Source: Bacteroidia bacterium (lineage in GTDB: Bacteria; Bacteroidota; Bacteroidia; J057; JADKCL01). From it: a stretch of DNA of 64,000 nucleotides. The DNA is taken from NCBI GenBank assembly GCA_020635905.1, contig JACJYV010000002.1, forward strand, positions 1,337,311-1,401,310. Direction: 5' to 3'. Below are positions 26,191-34,864 of the stretch, piece after piece. Every line of letters starts with the position of its first letter. The stretch's first letter is position 1. Position numbers and translations under genes: made by a program. The notes beneath the pieces are model-generated. The model did no database searches. It saw only the letters and a program-made list of their open reading frames with translations, and was not told the origin of the DNA.

Positions 26191-27552
26191 GTAATACTTC
26201 CAAAATAACTTCTACAAATCAATTCTCTTTTCTGGTGTTCATTTGATTATGCACTTTATTTTTACCCGGTTCATAACTGAAGGTCAAAAATCTTCAGATT
26301 TTGAGTTTCTTTCATGCTGTGAAAGAAGATTATTCACATGAGATAAAGATGCTGATGCAATTGCATTACAGCCGTTTAGGGGAAAGAGATCGCAGACATT
26401 ACGCTGCATTGGAATCATTAAAGCTCGGCAGGGGCGGGATCACCTACATTTGCAAGGTGTTGGGAGTTGACCGTGGAACGGTTATCCGCGGCCGCAAGGA
26501 ACTCATGGAGGACGCTGATTCCTCGCAGGTTGCCCCCGGCCGACAGCGTAAAGGCGGAGGTGGCAGAAAAAAAAACGATTCGCGATCCAGAAATTAAGCG
26601 ATTACTGATCGCTCTCATAGAAGAGCATAAGGCGGGCAGCCCCACCGATAGCAATGTCTATTGGATAAGTCTCAAACCTTGGTCCATTGCCCGGATGTTG
26701 TGGGAAAGGCATCAGATTAAGCTCAGCAATGGCATTGTCAAACGGCAGCTAAAGGAATTGGGTTATGGCTATCGCAAACAATCCAAACAGTTGCCCACCG
26801 GCCATTATGCAAGGCGCGATGAACAGTTCAAAATTATATGCTTGCTGGTATCGATCATGGGTTCGCAGAGCCCGGTTTTGAGCATCGATTGCAAGAAAAA
26901 GGAGCAACTGGGAAATCTTTATCGTGCGGGAAAATGCTATTGTACCCAGGCTGTCAATGTTTACGACCATGATTACCAGCATCTTTCTGAAGGGAAAGTA
27001 ATCCCGCATGGAATCTATGACCTGAAGGCCAACCAAGGCTACATATCCATTGGCTCAAGTGGTGAAACGGCCGACTTTATCATAGACAACCTGCTTTGGT
27101 GGTGGTGGAATTATGGCATTCATCAATACCCTGATGCCCGCAACATTGTGCTATTGTGCGATGCCGGCGGGGCCAATTCCTACCGCCATCATATTTTCAA
27201 GCACAGGCTCATGGAGTTTGCCAGGGAAACAGGACTCTCGGTGATCGTATGCCATTACCCCCCTTATTGCTCCAAATGGAACCCGATCGAGCATCGTTTG
27301 TTCAGCCAGGTCCATAAAGCAATCGAGGGAGTGGTGTTTACAGACTACCCAACCGTGAAAAAACTCATCGAAAAAACCTCCACCCAAACCGGGCTAACGG
27401 TCGTGGTCAGGTTGAACCTGAAAGAATATGAAAAGGGGATCAAAGTTGATAAAAGCCAGATCGATCCCAACCGCATCTCATTCCACCCCCAAATACCCGA
27501 ACTCAACTACAGAATTTATCCGTAATTGGGGATATTATTTTGGAAGTGTTAC
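26191..27552 (+). mobile_element. ISAzo13-family insertion sequence (1362 bp)
   Basis: The ends GTAATACTTCCAAAATAA (26191-26208) and TTATTTTGGAAGTGTTAC (27535-27552) are imperfect inverted repeats with one mismatch in 18. TTA is duplicated on both sides (26188-26190 and 27553-27555). Excision restores the host reading frame. A 3-bp duplication fits this IS family. The element carries one transposase split over two frames. Confidence 0.9.
26349..27525 (+). CDS. ISAzo13-type transposase, two frames joined at an A9 run
   Basis: The first frame (ATG 26349, or TTG 26301) encodes the DNA-binding part (GGITYICKVLGVDRGTVIRG) up to a run of nine A at 26567-26575, then stops at 26597. The second frame continues without a gap (KKTIRDPEIKRLLIALIEEH) through SIDCKKKEQLGN, WWWWNYGIHQYPDARNIVLL, CDAGGANSYR and SKWNPIEHRLFSQ to GLTVVVRLNLKEYEKGIKV, the catalytic pattern of the ISAzo13 (Rhodopirellula-type DDE) family. 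Joining needs loss of one A (or a +1 shift), giving about 390-407 aa, the expected size. Transcriptional slippage at the A9 run is the likely means. A disabling deletion is the alternative. Confidence 0.85.
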
Positions 27553-27880
27553 TTAGCGGAAACATGAAGTACACTCTGGCTTTTAATAACTCCACTAAAA
27601 AGAGAGAAATTAGATTGACGTATATTGACAATCAGATTTTTAAAGAGCATCAGTTGGTGGTTATTATTACCCGTCTGCCTTATAAAAATGAATTGGATAA
27701 ACTGGTCCTCGAAGATTATTTTACTGAAAAGCAGAAGTATCTAAATTATCAAAGTTCAGTTTCTGAGGATTCGTCCCTGATTGATTTTGTAAGTTCTCAG
27801 GCTACGTTTATCAAAGAGCATGCAATGTCAATTTTGATAGGTGAAGAGTGGTATTCTGGAAAGTCTTCAGAATGGAGGTG

Positions 27881-28285
27881 ATGCCATTGGGGGGACGCTA
27901 CGGGTACACAGGAAATGCTCCACATGATGGGATTGTTATGGAAATACTCCTAAATCAATCTGAAATGCCGGCCGGGTTTCACTATCCGCCAGAGTTTTTG
28001 GCAATCGTCAGACAAAAGCTTTTGGATTTTGACCCCTGGATCATCCTCACAAAGGAAAGGCTGAGAACCAGAACCCAAGGGTTGAGGGAAAGGTATCCTG
28101 CCAGAGAATTGGTGCCAATCGCGAAACGGGAGTACAATGATGATCTGGCTTGTTTTGAGAAAAACAAAGGCGTGGTGATCATCCATGATTTCGCCAGCCC
28201 CGGATTTGAAGGGGGACAAACGCACATCCCCTTTTGGGATTGGCTCAGGTTGGCATTGGAGGATATAATTGCGTATAATTCGTAG
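27881..28285 (+). CDS. SMI1/KNR4-like cytoplasmic protein, candidate immunity
   Basis: 134 aa from ATG 27881, which overlaps the upstream TGA; ATG 27872 is an alternative. Recognisable features are the N-terminal GGRYGYTGNAPHDG, LVPIAKREYNDDLACFEKNK, VVIIHDFASPGFEGG and FWDWLRLALEDI, a pattern I associate with SMI1/KNR4-type immunity proteins. No signal peptide. Coupling to the IS-interrupted upstream gene suggests the two formed one immunity cassette. Confidence 0.65.
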   Translation: MPLGGRYGYTGNAPHDGIVMEILLNQSEMPAGFHYPPEFLAIVRQKLLDFDPWIILTKERLRTRTQGLRERYPARELVPIAKREYNDDLACFEKNKGVVIIHDFASPGFEGGQTHIPFWDWLRLALEDIIAYNS

Positions 28286-28413
28286 GAGGATTTTATTTTT
28301 GAGGTAAAGGATTCCCCTGTCCAGGCTTCTCATGAAACTGAAAAAAGAGAAAGGTCATATCCCGAACTGATGCAAAAAAGAAGTCAACCAGCATAAACCC
28401 AGACAGATAAAAC
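28286..28413 (+). other. Short gap with a coding-like relic
   Basis: One frame reads FEVKDSPVQASHETEKRERS and ends at a TAA near 28394, without a start codon. It might be the last codons of a lost toxin tip; the evidence is weak. Confidence 0.2.
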
Positions 28414-28791
28414 ATGAAATTAGAATATTTAGAAAATACGGGAGACGTTGAACATGAATTTGTCATCAGATTATTTCATTTCTCAGAGGAAGACCTGGCT
28501 GTTTTGGTGGAAGCTTTAGATTCATTTTTGCAACACCCGGCCCGGGGTTTGAGGATTGATCAACTGGAAGTTTTGGAGGAAACGGATTTGACCCTGGAAT
28601 TCCAGGTATCTGAAATGGATTTTGGAATAAAGTGCATCAGACACAGGGTTTTCGAATGTGGGCTGAGCAGGGAATCTTATCTTTTGATACGGGATAAATT
28701 ACTTTATTTCATAAATGTGGAGGGATCTGGTTATTATTGGCTGGTGGAATCTGAATACGATCTGTTGCTATCCGAGGGAGGAGGGTGGTAG
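28414..28791 (+). CDS. Acidic hypothetical protein at the end of the immunity island
   Basis: 125 aa, ATG start, no signal peptide or membrane segment, strongly acidic. Visible segments are FVIRLFHFSEEDLAVLVEAL, LTLEFQVSEMDFGIKCI and YYWLVESEYDLLL. No family is recognised. Size, charge and location are those of an immunity protein, but nothing in the sequence proves this. It is the last gene of the AT-rich island. Confidence 0.6.
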   Translation: MKLEYLENTGDVEHEFVIRLFHFSEEDLAVLVEALDSFLQHPARGLRIDQLEVLEETDLTLEFQVSEMDFGIKCIRHRVFECGLSRESYLLIRDKLLYFINVEGSGYYWLVESEYDLLLSEGGGW

Positions 28792-29147
28792 GGATTTTGC
28801 CCTTCTCTTTTAGATTATTTTGCCGCTGGTAACCCCAGTACCTCGCCTCTTTCAGATAACAAAAGTCTTCAGGGGTCTTTATAGGGTGATTTCTGTCGAA
28901 TTTTGGGGAATGTTTATGATTTTTCCCTTTGCATCTGTTACCAAAGGCGAAATATTATCAAACACAAACAGCAAATAAAATGGAAGAAAAAAATTACTCC
29001 ACGGAGGTGGAAAAGCAATTTTCAGAGCCCCGCACATCCTCCCCATCCCGCAAAACCCGCCTGCATTCCTCAAAAAAATTCCCCTCCCTGCCTTCTTCGG
29101 CAAAGAGGGGAATCCGTTCTTCCTGTGGGTTGGTGGGCGCTAATCCC
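28792..29147. other. Intergenic region, no gene seen
   Basis: About 350 bases between the island and the convergent T9SS cargo gene. Short frames exist on both strands but none has protein-like composition, and no strong hairpin is evident. It marks the boundary between the AT-rich island and GC-richer DNA. Confidence 0.5.
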
Positions 29148-31154
29148 TTATTTTATAATCAGTTTTTCAGAAATCACCTTCCCATCCACATTCACCACCA
29201 CCTGATAGATGCCCGCGGTCAGGCCCGCGGTGCGCAGGGGCAGGGTCTGGGGACCAGTCAGTTGGCCATAGCTGCGTTCCCACATCACCCGACCCATCAG
29301 GTCGGTGATTTGCAGGCTTACCTCCTGTCCGCCATCCAGATCCACCACCGCGAAAGCATCGCCTGAAGTGGGGTTGGGATAAAGTTTCACCTTTTGGTCG
29401 GGACCATTCAGGTAAGTAACCGGGCCCTGGTCGGCACCCAGGATAAATCCGTTATTGACCGCATCCCCGATATTGGTGAAGCTGGCGTTTTCAATCTGTC
29501 CGTTGGGCGCAATGATCATGCCCACAATGTGCATTTGGTTTTCATCCCAATCCACGGGCAGGGTAAAGGTGAAATTATGGGTGTAGGAGGATCCCGAAGA
29601 GATCGAAGTGGGGAAGCTGCCGGGCATGCCGTCAAATTGGGGGCTGAGCGCCCGGGCCACAAAGTCATAGACCATCTGAGCAGCAGGCACCGTAAAAGGA
29701 AGATTCTCAAACCCGCCCATGGGGCCATTTCCACCCCCTGAATAGGCATTAGACTGGTTATAACCCGAACCCGTGCCGGTCACGCTGTCTTCGGTGAGCA
29801 CGCAGGCAATGCGGTAATCTCCTGTCACAGAGGAGTTCCAGGTGGAGGTGATCGAAACTTTGAGTTCACGGGTATTGGAATCCCAGAGGGCTCCGTTGAC
29901 CGGGATAGCCGCAGGCGTAACCTGCAACTGCGATTCAATATCGAGCAGCATGTCTGAAGGGTCCTGGTCACCCAGGCGATCCACCAGCGAACTGGGGTAC
30001 CCTGAAATCAGGTTTCCAACCCCGGCGTCGTAATCTGCCACCGTCATGGGGTCGCCATTGTGCACCGCGATGGGGGCAAAAAAGCCCTGGTACTTGCTGT
30101 TCCAGCGGGCCATGAAGACCGCACCCCGCGGGCACCACTGGCACCAGGTGCCGGTCGCCTCTTCGCCCACCACGATCTTGCCCGGCGCAGGCACAATCGG
30201 GTTGACCGTCTGGGCGAGGGTATCGTCGCCGGAATCACCGTCCTGGCCCATGCCGTTGGCGTTGCTCACGATGCCCCATGCGGTATTGGTACCGCTCACC
30301 AGGGTCACGGGAGAGGAAAATTCCACCTGGGTGGAAGCCAGGGAAGCCAGGCTGAGCCCGCTTACGTTTTCGGTAATGGTGGAGCCATTATAGGTGAGTT
30401 TCAGGTCAAAGGAATTCAGGGTATTGACCCCCACGTTTTTGACCGTCACCACGGGGTAAATGGATTGTCCGGCAACGCTGCCCACCATATCCACCCCGGA
30501 AACACCCGCATTGAGGTTGGGCAGGGTATAAGTGGTGTGGTTAAAACTCACATCATCCACATAAAAGGAACTGCCCGCGGTAGGGTAAAGGTCGATGGTG
30601 GCGATAGAGTTATTGGGATTATTCCAGGTGCCCTGGGAGATACCGTCGATGTAGAATTGCCAGGAGCCGAGGGTGAGGTTGGCGACCAGTTTGAGGGTAA
30701 ACCAGCTGCCAGGCGTATAACTGCCTGTGGCCAGGCCGTCCATGGAGATGCCGCCGCCGCTCATATTGCAGTTGAGGGTCCAGGCGGTGCCAGCCACCGG
30801 GCTGGCCTGGATGTTGAAATAGCCGTTTTTGCCGGAGGGAACCATGAAGTCGGCCTGAAAAGTGAAGATGCCCGAAGTGTAGGTATTGCCAAACTTCAGG
30901 ATCACATCCTGGGGACCGCCGCTGGAAGAGGTGGCATTGAAGTACAGGGAATTGCTGCCGCTGCTGGCTTGCGCATTGGTCACCTTCACGTCCTCGCTGG
31001 TGCCCGGCGCATTGCTCCAGGTAGTCCAGTAGGTCGAATTGACCACGCCCATGTAGTCGTTTACGTTATAGGACTCAAAGTCGTCCGAGTAAATCTGGGC
31101 CTGCAGCCCGAGGGAGCAAACCATTACAAGCAGAAAGAGGTAAATTTTTCTCAT
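29148..31154 (-). CDS. Omp28-like thioredoxin-fold secreted protein with T9SS sorting domain
   Basis: 668 aa. It has a signal peptide (LFLLVMVCSLGLQAQ), then an N-terminal jelly-roll/LamG-like region (about 25-205, DDFESYNVNDY to SSFYVDDVSF) and a CARDB-like beta domain (about 215-320). An Omp28-type thioredoxin-like domain follows (about 325-590) with a CxxC site (GTWCQWCPRG, about residue 340). A type A sorting domain closes the protein (last 75 residues, LYPNPTSGDAF and GLTAGIYQVVV). It is exported by Sec and then the type IX system. The CxxC could have redox activity or be structural; substrates unknown. A monocistronic gene, divergent from the beta-barrel gene at 31444. Confidence 0.92.
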   Translation of the reverse strand: MRKIYLFLLVMVCSLGLQAQIYSDDFESYNVNDYMGVVNSTYWTTWSNAPGTSEDVKVTNAQASSGSNSLYFNATSSSGGPQDVILKFGNTYTSGIFTFQADFMVPSGKNGYFNIQASPVAGTAWTLNCNMSGGGISMDGLATGSYTPGSWFTLKLVANLTLGSWQFYIDGISQGTWNNPNNSIATIDLYPTAGSSFYVDDVSFNHTTYTLPNLNAGVSGVDMVGSVAGQSIYPVVTVKNVGVNTLNSFDLKLTYNGSTITENVSGLSLASLASTQVEFSSPVTLVSGTNTAWGIVSNANGMGQDGDSGDDTLAQTVNPIVPAPGKIVVGEEATGTWCQWCPRGAVFMARWNSKYQGFFAPIAVHNGDPMTVADYDAGVGNLISGYPSSLVDRLGDQDPSDMLLDIESQLQVTPAAIPVNGALWDSNTRELKVSITSTWNSSVTGDYRIACVLTEDSVTGTGSGYNQSNAYSGGGNGPMGGFENLPFTVPAAQMVYDFVARALSPQFDGMPGSFPTSISSGSSYTHNFTFTLPVDWDENQMHIVGMIIAPNGQIENASFTNIGDAVNNGFILGADQGPVTYLNGPDQKVKLYPNPTSGDAFAVVDLDGGQEVSLQITDLMGRVMWERSYGQLTGPQTLPLRTAGLTAGIYQVVVNVDGKVISEKLIIK

Positions 31155-31443
31155 AACACTTAATTTTGGATAATCATCAGATGGTGATGGGTGTAAGTTA
31201 GGAAATCTCAGGGAGAAATGGGTAAAACCGGGGAGAGGATTGTTGGGGGTGAATCAAAGCAAAAATTCAGGCTTAATCTGGTTGGAGGTTGCAGGATTCA
31301 TTTCCTTTTATTGTAACATTATCAGGAAATGGGCGTTAATTTGGAGATTATTACCCGCATTTCCCCCGGCAACCAACCAGACAAGCAAGCATTTTGAATC
31401 CGCCCGTTGATCCCGTTGGGAGGGCTACATAAAAATATTGCGC

Positions 31444-33843
31444 ATGCGTACCTGTATTTTGCTCTGTTTGTTGGTTTTGATTTTCGGTCTGTCCTCGTTT
31501 GCCCAGGTCACAATTTCGGGCACCGTGATCGAAAAATCCACCCAATCTCCCCTCGAATACGCCACCGTGGTGTTGAAAACGGAAAAGGATTCGGCCTTTG
31601 TACAAGGCACGGTGACCAATACGGAAGGGCGCTACTCACTGCCCAATGTAAAACCCGGGAGCTACCTGCTGCTGGTCACCTACCTCGGCTATGAGCAGGT
31701 ATTGCAACCCTTGTTTGTGGGTTCCCTCAGCAATTTTCTCGAAGTGCCGGCCCTGGAAATTGCCGAAGTCAGCACCAGCCTGGAAGGGGTGGAAATCACC
31801 GCCAAACAGGACGAAGTGGGAGGAAAACTGGATAAAAAGACCTTCAATCTGGAGGACAATTTCAGTCAGAGCGGGGGATCTGTGCTGCAAGCCATGCAAA
31901 ACCTGCCCGGGGTCACCGTGCAGGATGGAAAGGTACAGCTGCGGGGCAACGACCGGGTTGCCGTTTTGATCGACGGAAAGCAAACCGCGCTCACGGGCTT
32001 TGGCAGTCAGACCGGGCTGGACAATATTCCGGCTTCCAACATCGAACGGATTGAGATCATCAACAATCCCTCGGCCAAATTCGATGCCAATGGCAATGCG
32101 GGCATCATCAACATCATTTACAAAAAGAATAAAAAGGAAGGCTTCAATGGCAAGGTGGGACTGGCTGGCGGATTGGGGGCCCTCTGGGTGCGTCAGGCCA
32201 ATCTGCCCGACATTCGCCCGCAGTATGTGCGGACCCCCAAGGTCAATCCTTCTGTTTCGTTGAATTACCGCAAAAACAAGGTCAATGCCTTTATTCAGGC
32301 CGATTATCTCTACACGGAAACCCTGAATAAGAATGAATTTGTGACCCGTTATTACGACGACGGCACCATCATTCAGCAGCAAAGCAAGCGCAATCGCAAT
32401 ACCCATTTTCTCACTTCCAAAGCGGGTTTTGACTACCAGATCAACGACCACAACATGCTGACCATTTCAGGTTTGTATGGCATGGAAAAGATCATTGACC
32501 GGGGTGATGAGCCTTTTTTCAATGAAAATCTCACCCAAAGGCTGCGCCTTTGGCAGTTTCTCGAAGACGAACTCAAAACCACGGTGGTGGCCACTGCATC
32601 CTTCCAGCACAAATTCCGCGAACCCGGCCATTACTTCAACACGGGCTTCAATTACACCTACCACCGCGAAAACGAAAAATACTTTTTCGACAATATCCTG
32701 CCCACTTTTACCGGGCACGACGCATTCAAACTCATCTCAGATGAAAATGTGGCCGACTTCAACTTCGACTACGTGCGCCCCCTGAAATATGGCAGGGTGG
32801 AGGGTGGAGTGAAATTTCGCCGCAGGATCATTCCCACGGATATGCTGTTCATCCCCGGTCTCAATTCAGCTCTGGACACCAATGCGGGCGGCTGGGCCAC
32901 TTACAAAGAGACCATCCCCGCGGTGTACGGCAATTACGTCTATGAAAGCAAAAAAGTGGAAGCGGAAGTAGGGCTGAGGGTCGAGTATGTGGGTCTGCGT
33001 TACGAGGTGAATCCCGGGCACAATACCTATTCCAGTGGAGGTTATAATTACACCCAGCCCTTTCCCAACGTGCGTCTGGCCTGGAAAATCAACGACCGCC
33101 ACAAGCTGTCTGTCTTTTTCAACCGCCGGGTGGATCGCCCCAACGAGGTGGATATCCGCATTTTCCCCAAGTACGACGACGCGGAAATCATCAAAGTGGG
33201 CAATCCCAACCTCAGGCCGCAGTTTACCAACTCGGTCGAACTGGGCTACAAAACCACCTGGGAAGGCGGTTACTTTTACAGCGCGGCTTACCACCGTTTC
33301 GCCAACGGCACCATTACCCGCATCTCCAGCACCGTGCCCGGCAGCACCCTGATCTACGCCATTTTCCAGAACGTCAATAAGAGCTATAACACGGGTCTGG
33401 AAGTGGTGTTTTCGCAGGATGTTTCCAAAATTTTCTCCTTCAACCTCAACGGAAATGTGTACCGCAACCAGATCGACAGCTTCACCGTGGTGAATTTGTA
33501 TCCCATTACCCATACTTTTTCCGCTCCCACCCAGGAAATCTGGTCAGGAAATGCACGTCTGAACGGTACTTTTCACTTTCCCCACCAGTGGGATGTGCAG
33601 TTTTCGGCCATTTACCTGGCTCCTGACCTCATTCCCCAGGGCACCATGCAGGCCCGCTATTCCCTCAATCTGGGCGTGAAAAAGACCCTCCAAAAAGGCA
33701 ATGGAGAACTTTTCCTCAATGCCAACGACCTCCTCAACACCCTGGTGATCCGCCAGCGAATCCAGGGAGATGGCTTTTATTACACCTCGCAAAATTATTA
33801 CGAAACCCAGGTCGTGCGGGTAGGGTACAGTTATAAGTTATAG
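31444..33843 (+). CDS. Outer-membrane beta-barrel protein, TonB-receptor-like (799 aa)
   Basis: Starts at ATG 31444 (a TTG at 31438 is less likely). It has a signal peptide (ILLCLLVLIFGLSSFAQ), then a CarboxypepD_reg-like domain (about 23-110, ISGTVIEKSTQSPLEYATVV, YSLPNVKPGSYLLLV), a plug domain (about 125-225, VLQAMQNLPGVTVQDG, IPASNIERIEIINNPSAKF) and an OMP_b-brl_3-type barrel to the C-terminus. This family imports unknown substrates or serves in the outer membrane. No clear TonB box or SusD partner is present next to it, so it is not a classic SusCD pair. The divergent upstream gap (31155-31443) holds no gene. Confidence 0.93.
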   Translation: MRTCILLCLLVLIFGLSSFAQVTISGTVIEKSTQSPLEYATVVLKTEKDSAFVQGTVTNTEGRYSLPNVKPGSYLLLVTYLGYEQVLQPLFVGSLSNFLEVPALEIAEVSTSLEGVEITAKQDEVGGKLDKKTFNLEDNFSQSGGSVLQAMQNLPGVTVQDGKVQLRGNDRVAVLIDGKQTALTGFGSQTGLDNIPASNIERIEIINNPSAKFDANGNAGIINIIYKKNKKEGFNGKVGLAGGLGALWVRQANLPDIRPQYVRTPKVNPSVSLNYRKNKVNAFIQADYLYTETLNKNEFVTRYYDDGTIIQQQSKRNRNTHFLTSKAGFDYQINDHNMLTISGLYGMEKIIDRGDEPFFNENLTQRLRLWQFLEDELKTTVVATASFQHKFREPGHYFNTGFNYTYHRENEKYFFDNILPTFTGHDAFKLISDENVADFNFDYVRPLKYGRVEGGVKFRRRIIPTDMLFIPGLNSALDTNAGGWATYKETIPAVYGNYVYESKKVEAEVGLRVEYVGLRYEVNPGHNTYSSGGYNYTQPFPNVRLAWKINDRHKLSVFFNRRVDRPNEVDIRIFPKYDDAEIIKVGNPNLRPQFTNSVELGYKTTWEGGYFYSAAYHRFANGTITRISSTVPGSTLIYAIFQNVNKSYNTGLEVVFSQDVSKIFSFNLNGNVYRNQIDSFTVVNLYPITHTFSAPTQEIWSGNARLNGTFHFPHQWDVQFSAIYLAPDLIPQGTMQARYSLNLGVKKTLQKGNGELFLNANDLLNTLVIRQRIQGDGFYYTSQNYYETQVVRVGYSYKL

Positions 33844-33972
33844 TTAGTTTTAAGTTGTGAGTTGTGAGTTCCCACATGGTGATGCCATTGGCATAAGTTG
33901 CGCGTTGGAGTTTGGGTAATTTTTCTTTTCTGTAATCAGGGTTGGAAGTACAATTAGTTTACCTCACAAAAA

Positions 33973-34001
33973 AATCCCGACCCTCTCTCGGGGCCGGGAT
34001 T
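33973..34001 (-). terminator. Hairpin terminator for the 34035 gene
   Basis: Arms AATCCCGACCC (33973-33983) and GGGCCGGGATT (33991-34001) pair with one internal mismatch. Read on the minus strand, the stem is followed by a U-run (the A tract at 33968-33974). It lies between convergent genes and may serve both. Confidence 0.75.
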
Positions 34002-34034
34002 CGACAATGGTGATTTGTTTGTGAAGTGCCTGCT

Positions 34035-34769
34035 TTAGAATTTTCCTTCTTCCAGATTTTGGGTTTCCGTGTAGGCTTGTTCGAGGGTGCGCATGCCTTT
34101 AGGTTCGTTGGTTTCGGGGCGAAGTTCGATGACGAACATTTCAGGATCGCCTTTTTCCAGGTAAGTGATCAGATCCACTTGCTGGTCCTGCACATTTACA
34201 GCGTAGCTTTGGCCAGCCAGGTTGCCCACACGGATGATACCAAAGTTTTTCTCAGGAAATTTTCCGCTCGCATCTCTCCATACCAGTTGCAGGGATTCCA
34301 GTTTGCGGGTTACCCCTGAAGCAGTTTTGCTGAAGGTGTAGCGGGCTTCCATGGTGTGGGTCAGGGCATCTTTGGCATCTGCCCAGACTTGTGAGTTTTT
34401 GATTTCGGCCAGATCCTGCTCCTCAATCTGGTAAATGGTGCGAAGTTCATTTTCAGCGCTGATCACTTTGTTTTCATAAGGATCTTCCAGGGGCATTTTT
34501 CCGGCAAACAGATCCTGCACGATTTGCTGCAAAGCCGGGCGAATGGTTGCCCCGTTCACGAGGGCGCGGGTCATGCCTTCCTCATCTCCCGTCATGTAAT
34601 CCAGATCGGGCACCGTAGTTTCGAGGGGAAAGCGAATTCTGGCCGTGGTGGTGCGGACTTCCTGGTTGGGATCCAGCCCTTCGGGGGTCTGGACCGTTTC
34701 TTCACAGCCGCTCAGGGTACTTACCAGGAGGACAATAGCGAGCATTAAGATTCCATTGATCTTTTTCAT
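34035..34769 (-). CDS. Lipoprotein of unknown function
   Basis: A 244-aa product with a signal peptide and lipobox (LVSTLSGC, Cys at about residue 22). The mature part is acidic, with a helical middle (QQIVQDLFAGKMPLEDPYEN, AENELRTIYQIEEQDL) and a beta-rich C-terminal half (LVWRDASGKFPEKNFGIIRV, MFVIELRPETNE). No family is recognised. It is the only gene between the beta-barrel receptor and the ABC-F gene and has a hairpin terminator. Confidence 0.85.
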   Translation of the reverse strand: MKKINGILMLAIVLLVSTLSGCEETVQTPEGLDPNQEVRTTTARIRFPLETTVPDLDYMTGDEEGMTRALVNGATIRPALQQIVQDLFAGKMPLEDPYENKVISAENELRTIYQIEEQDLAEIKNSQVWADAKDALTHTMEARYTFSKTASGVTRKLESLQLVWRDASGKFPEKNFGIIRVGNLAGQSYAVNVQDQQVDLITYLEKGDPEMFVIELRPETNEPKGMRTLEQAYTETQNLEEGKF

Positions 34770-34864
34770 GACTTATTCGTTTTGAGTTTTTGGTGTGTTC
34801 AGGACTGCGCCTGTGCACTAAAGACTGTGCCCAAAACGAAAGGTTGCACGAGAGATCAAAAAAA

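Larger units (their letters stand above)
26088..27881 (+). pseudogene. Small immunity-like gene interrupted by ISAzo13-type element
   Basis: ATG 26088 begins MKNESDILSLLQDRFSFLEE and runs into the element at 26191, stopping at 26246. After the element the frame reads GNMKYTLAFNNSTKKREIRL through LIGEEWYSGKSSEWR, ending with TGA at 27879-27881. Deleting the element and one TTA copy (1365 bp) gives one uninterrupted 142-aa protein. The N-terminus resembles those of small cytoplasmic immunity-type proteins. The downstream part could still be started at ATG 27564 but would lack the first third. The gene overlaps the next gene by one base (TGATG), implying an operon. Confidence 0.85.

Noticed and set aside
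29918..31163. Long plus-strand open frame opposite the Omp28-like gene
   Set aside because: Composition (Gly/His/Val-rich, no domain) is that of the complement of a GC-rich coding strand; the minus-strand protein has clear domains, signal peptide and sorting tail.
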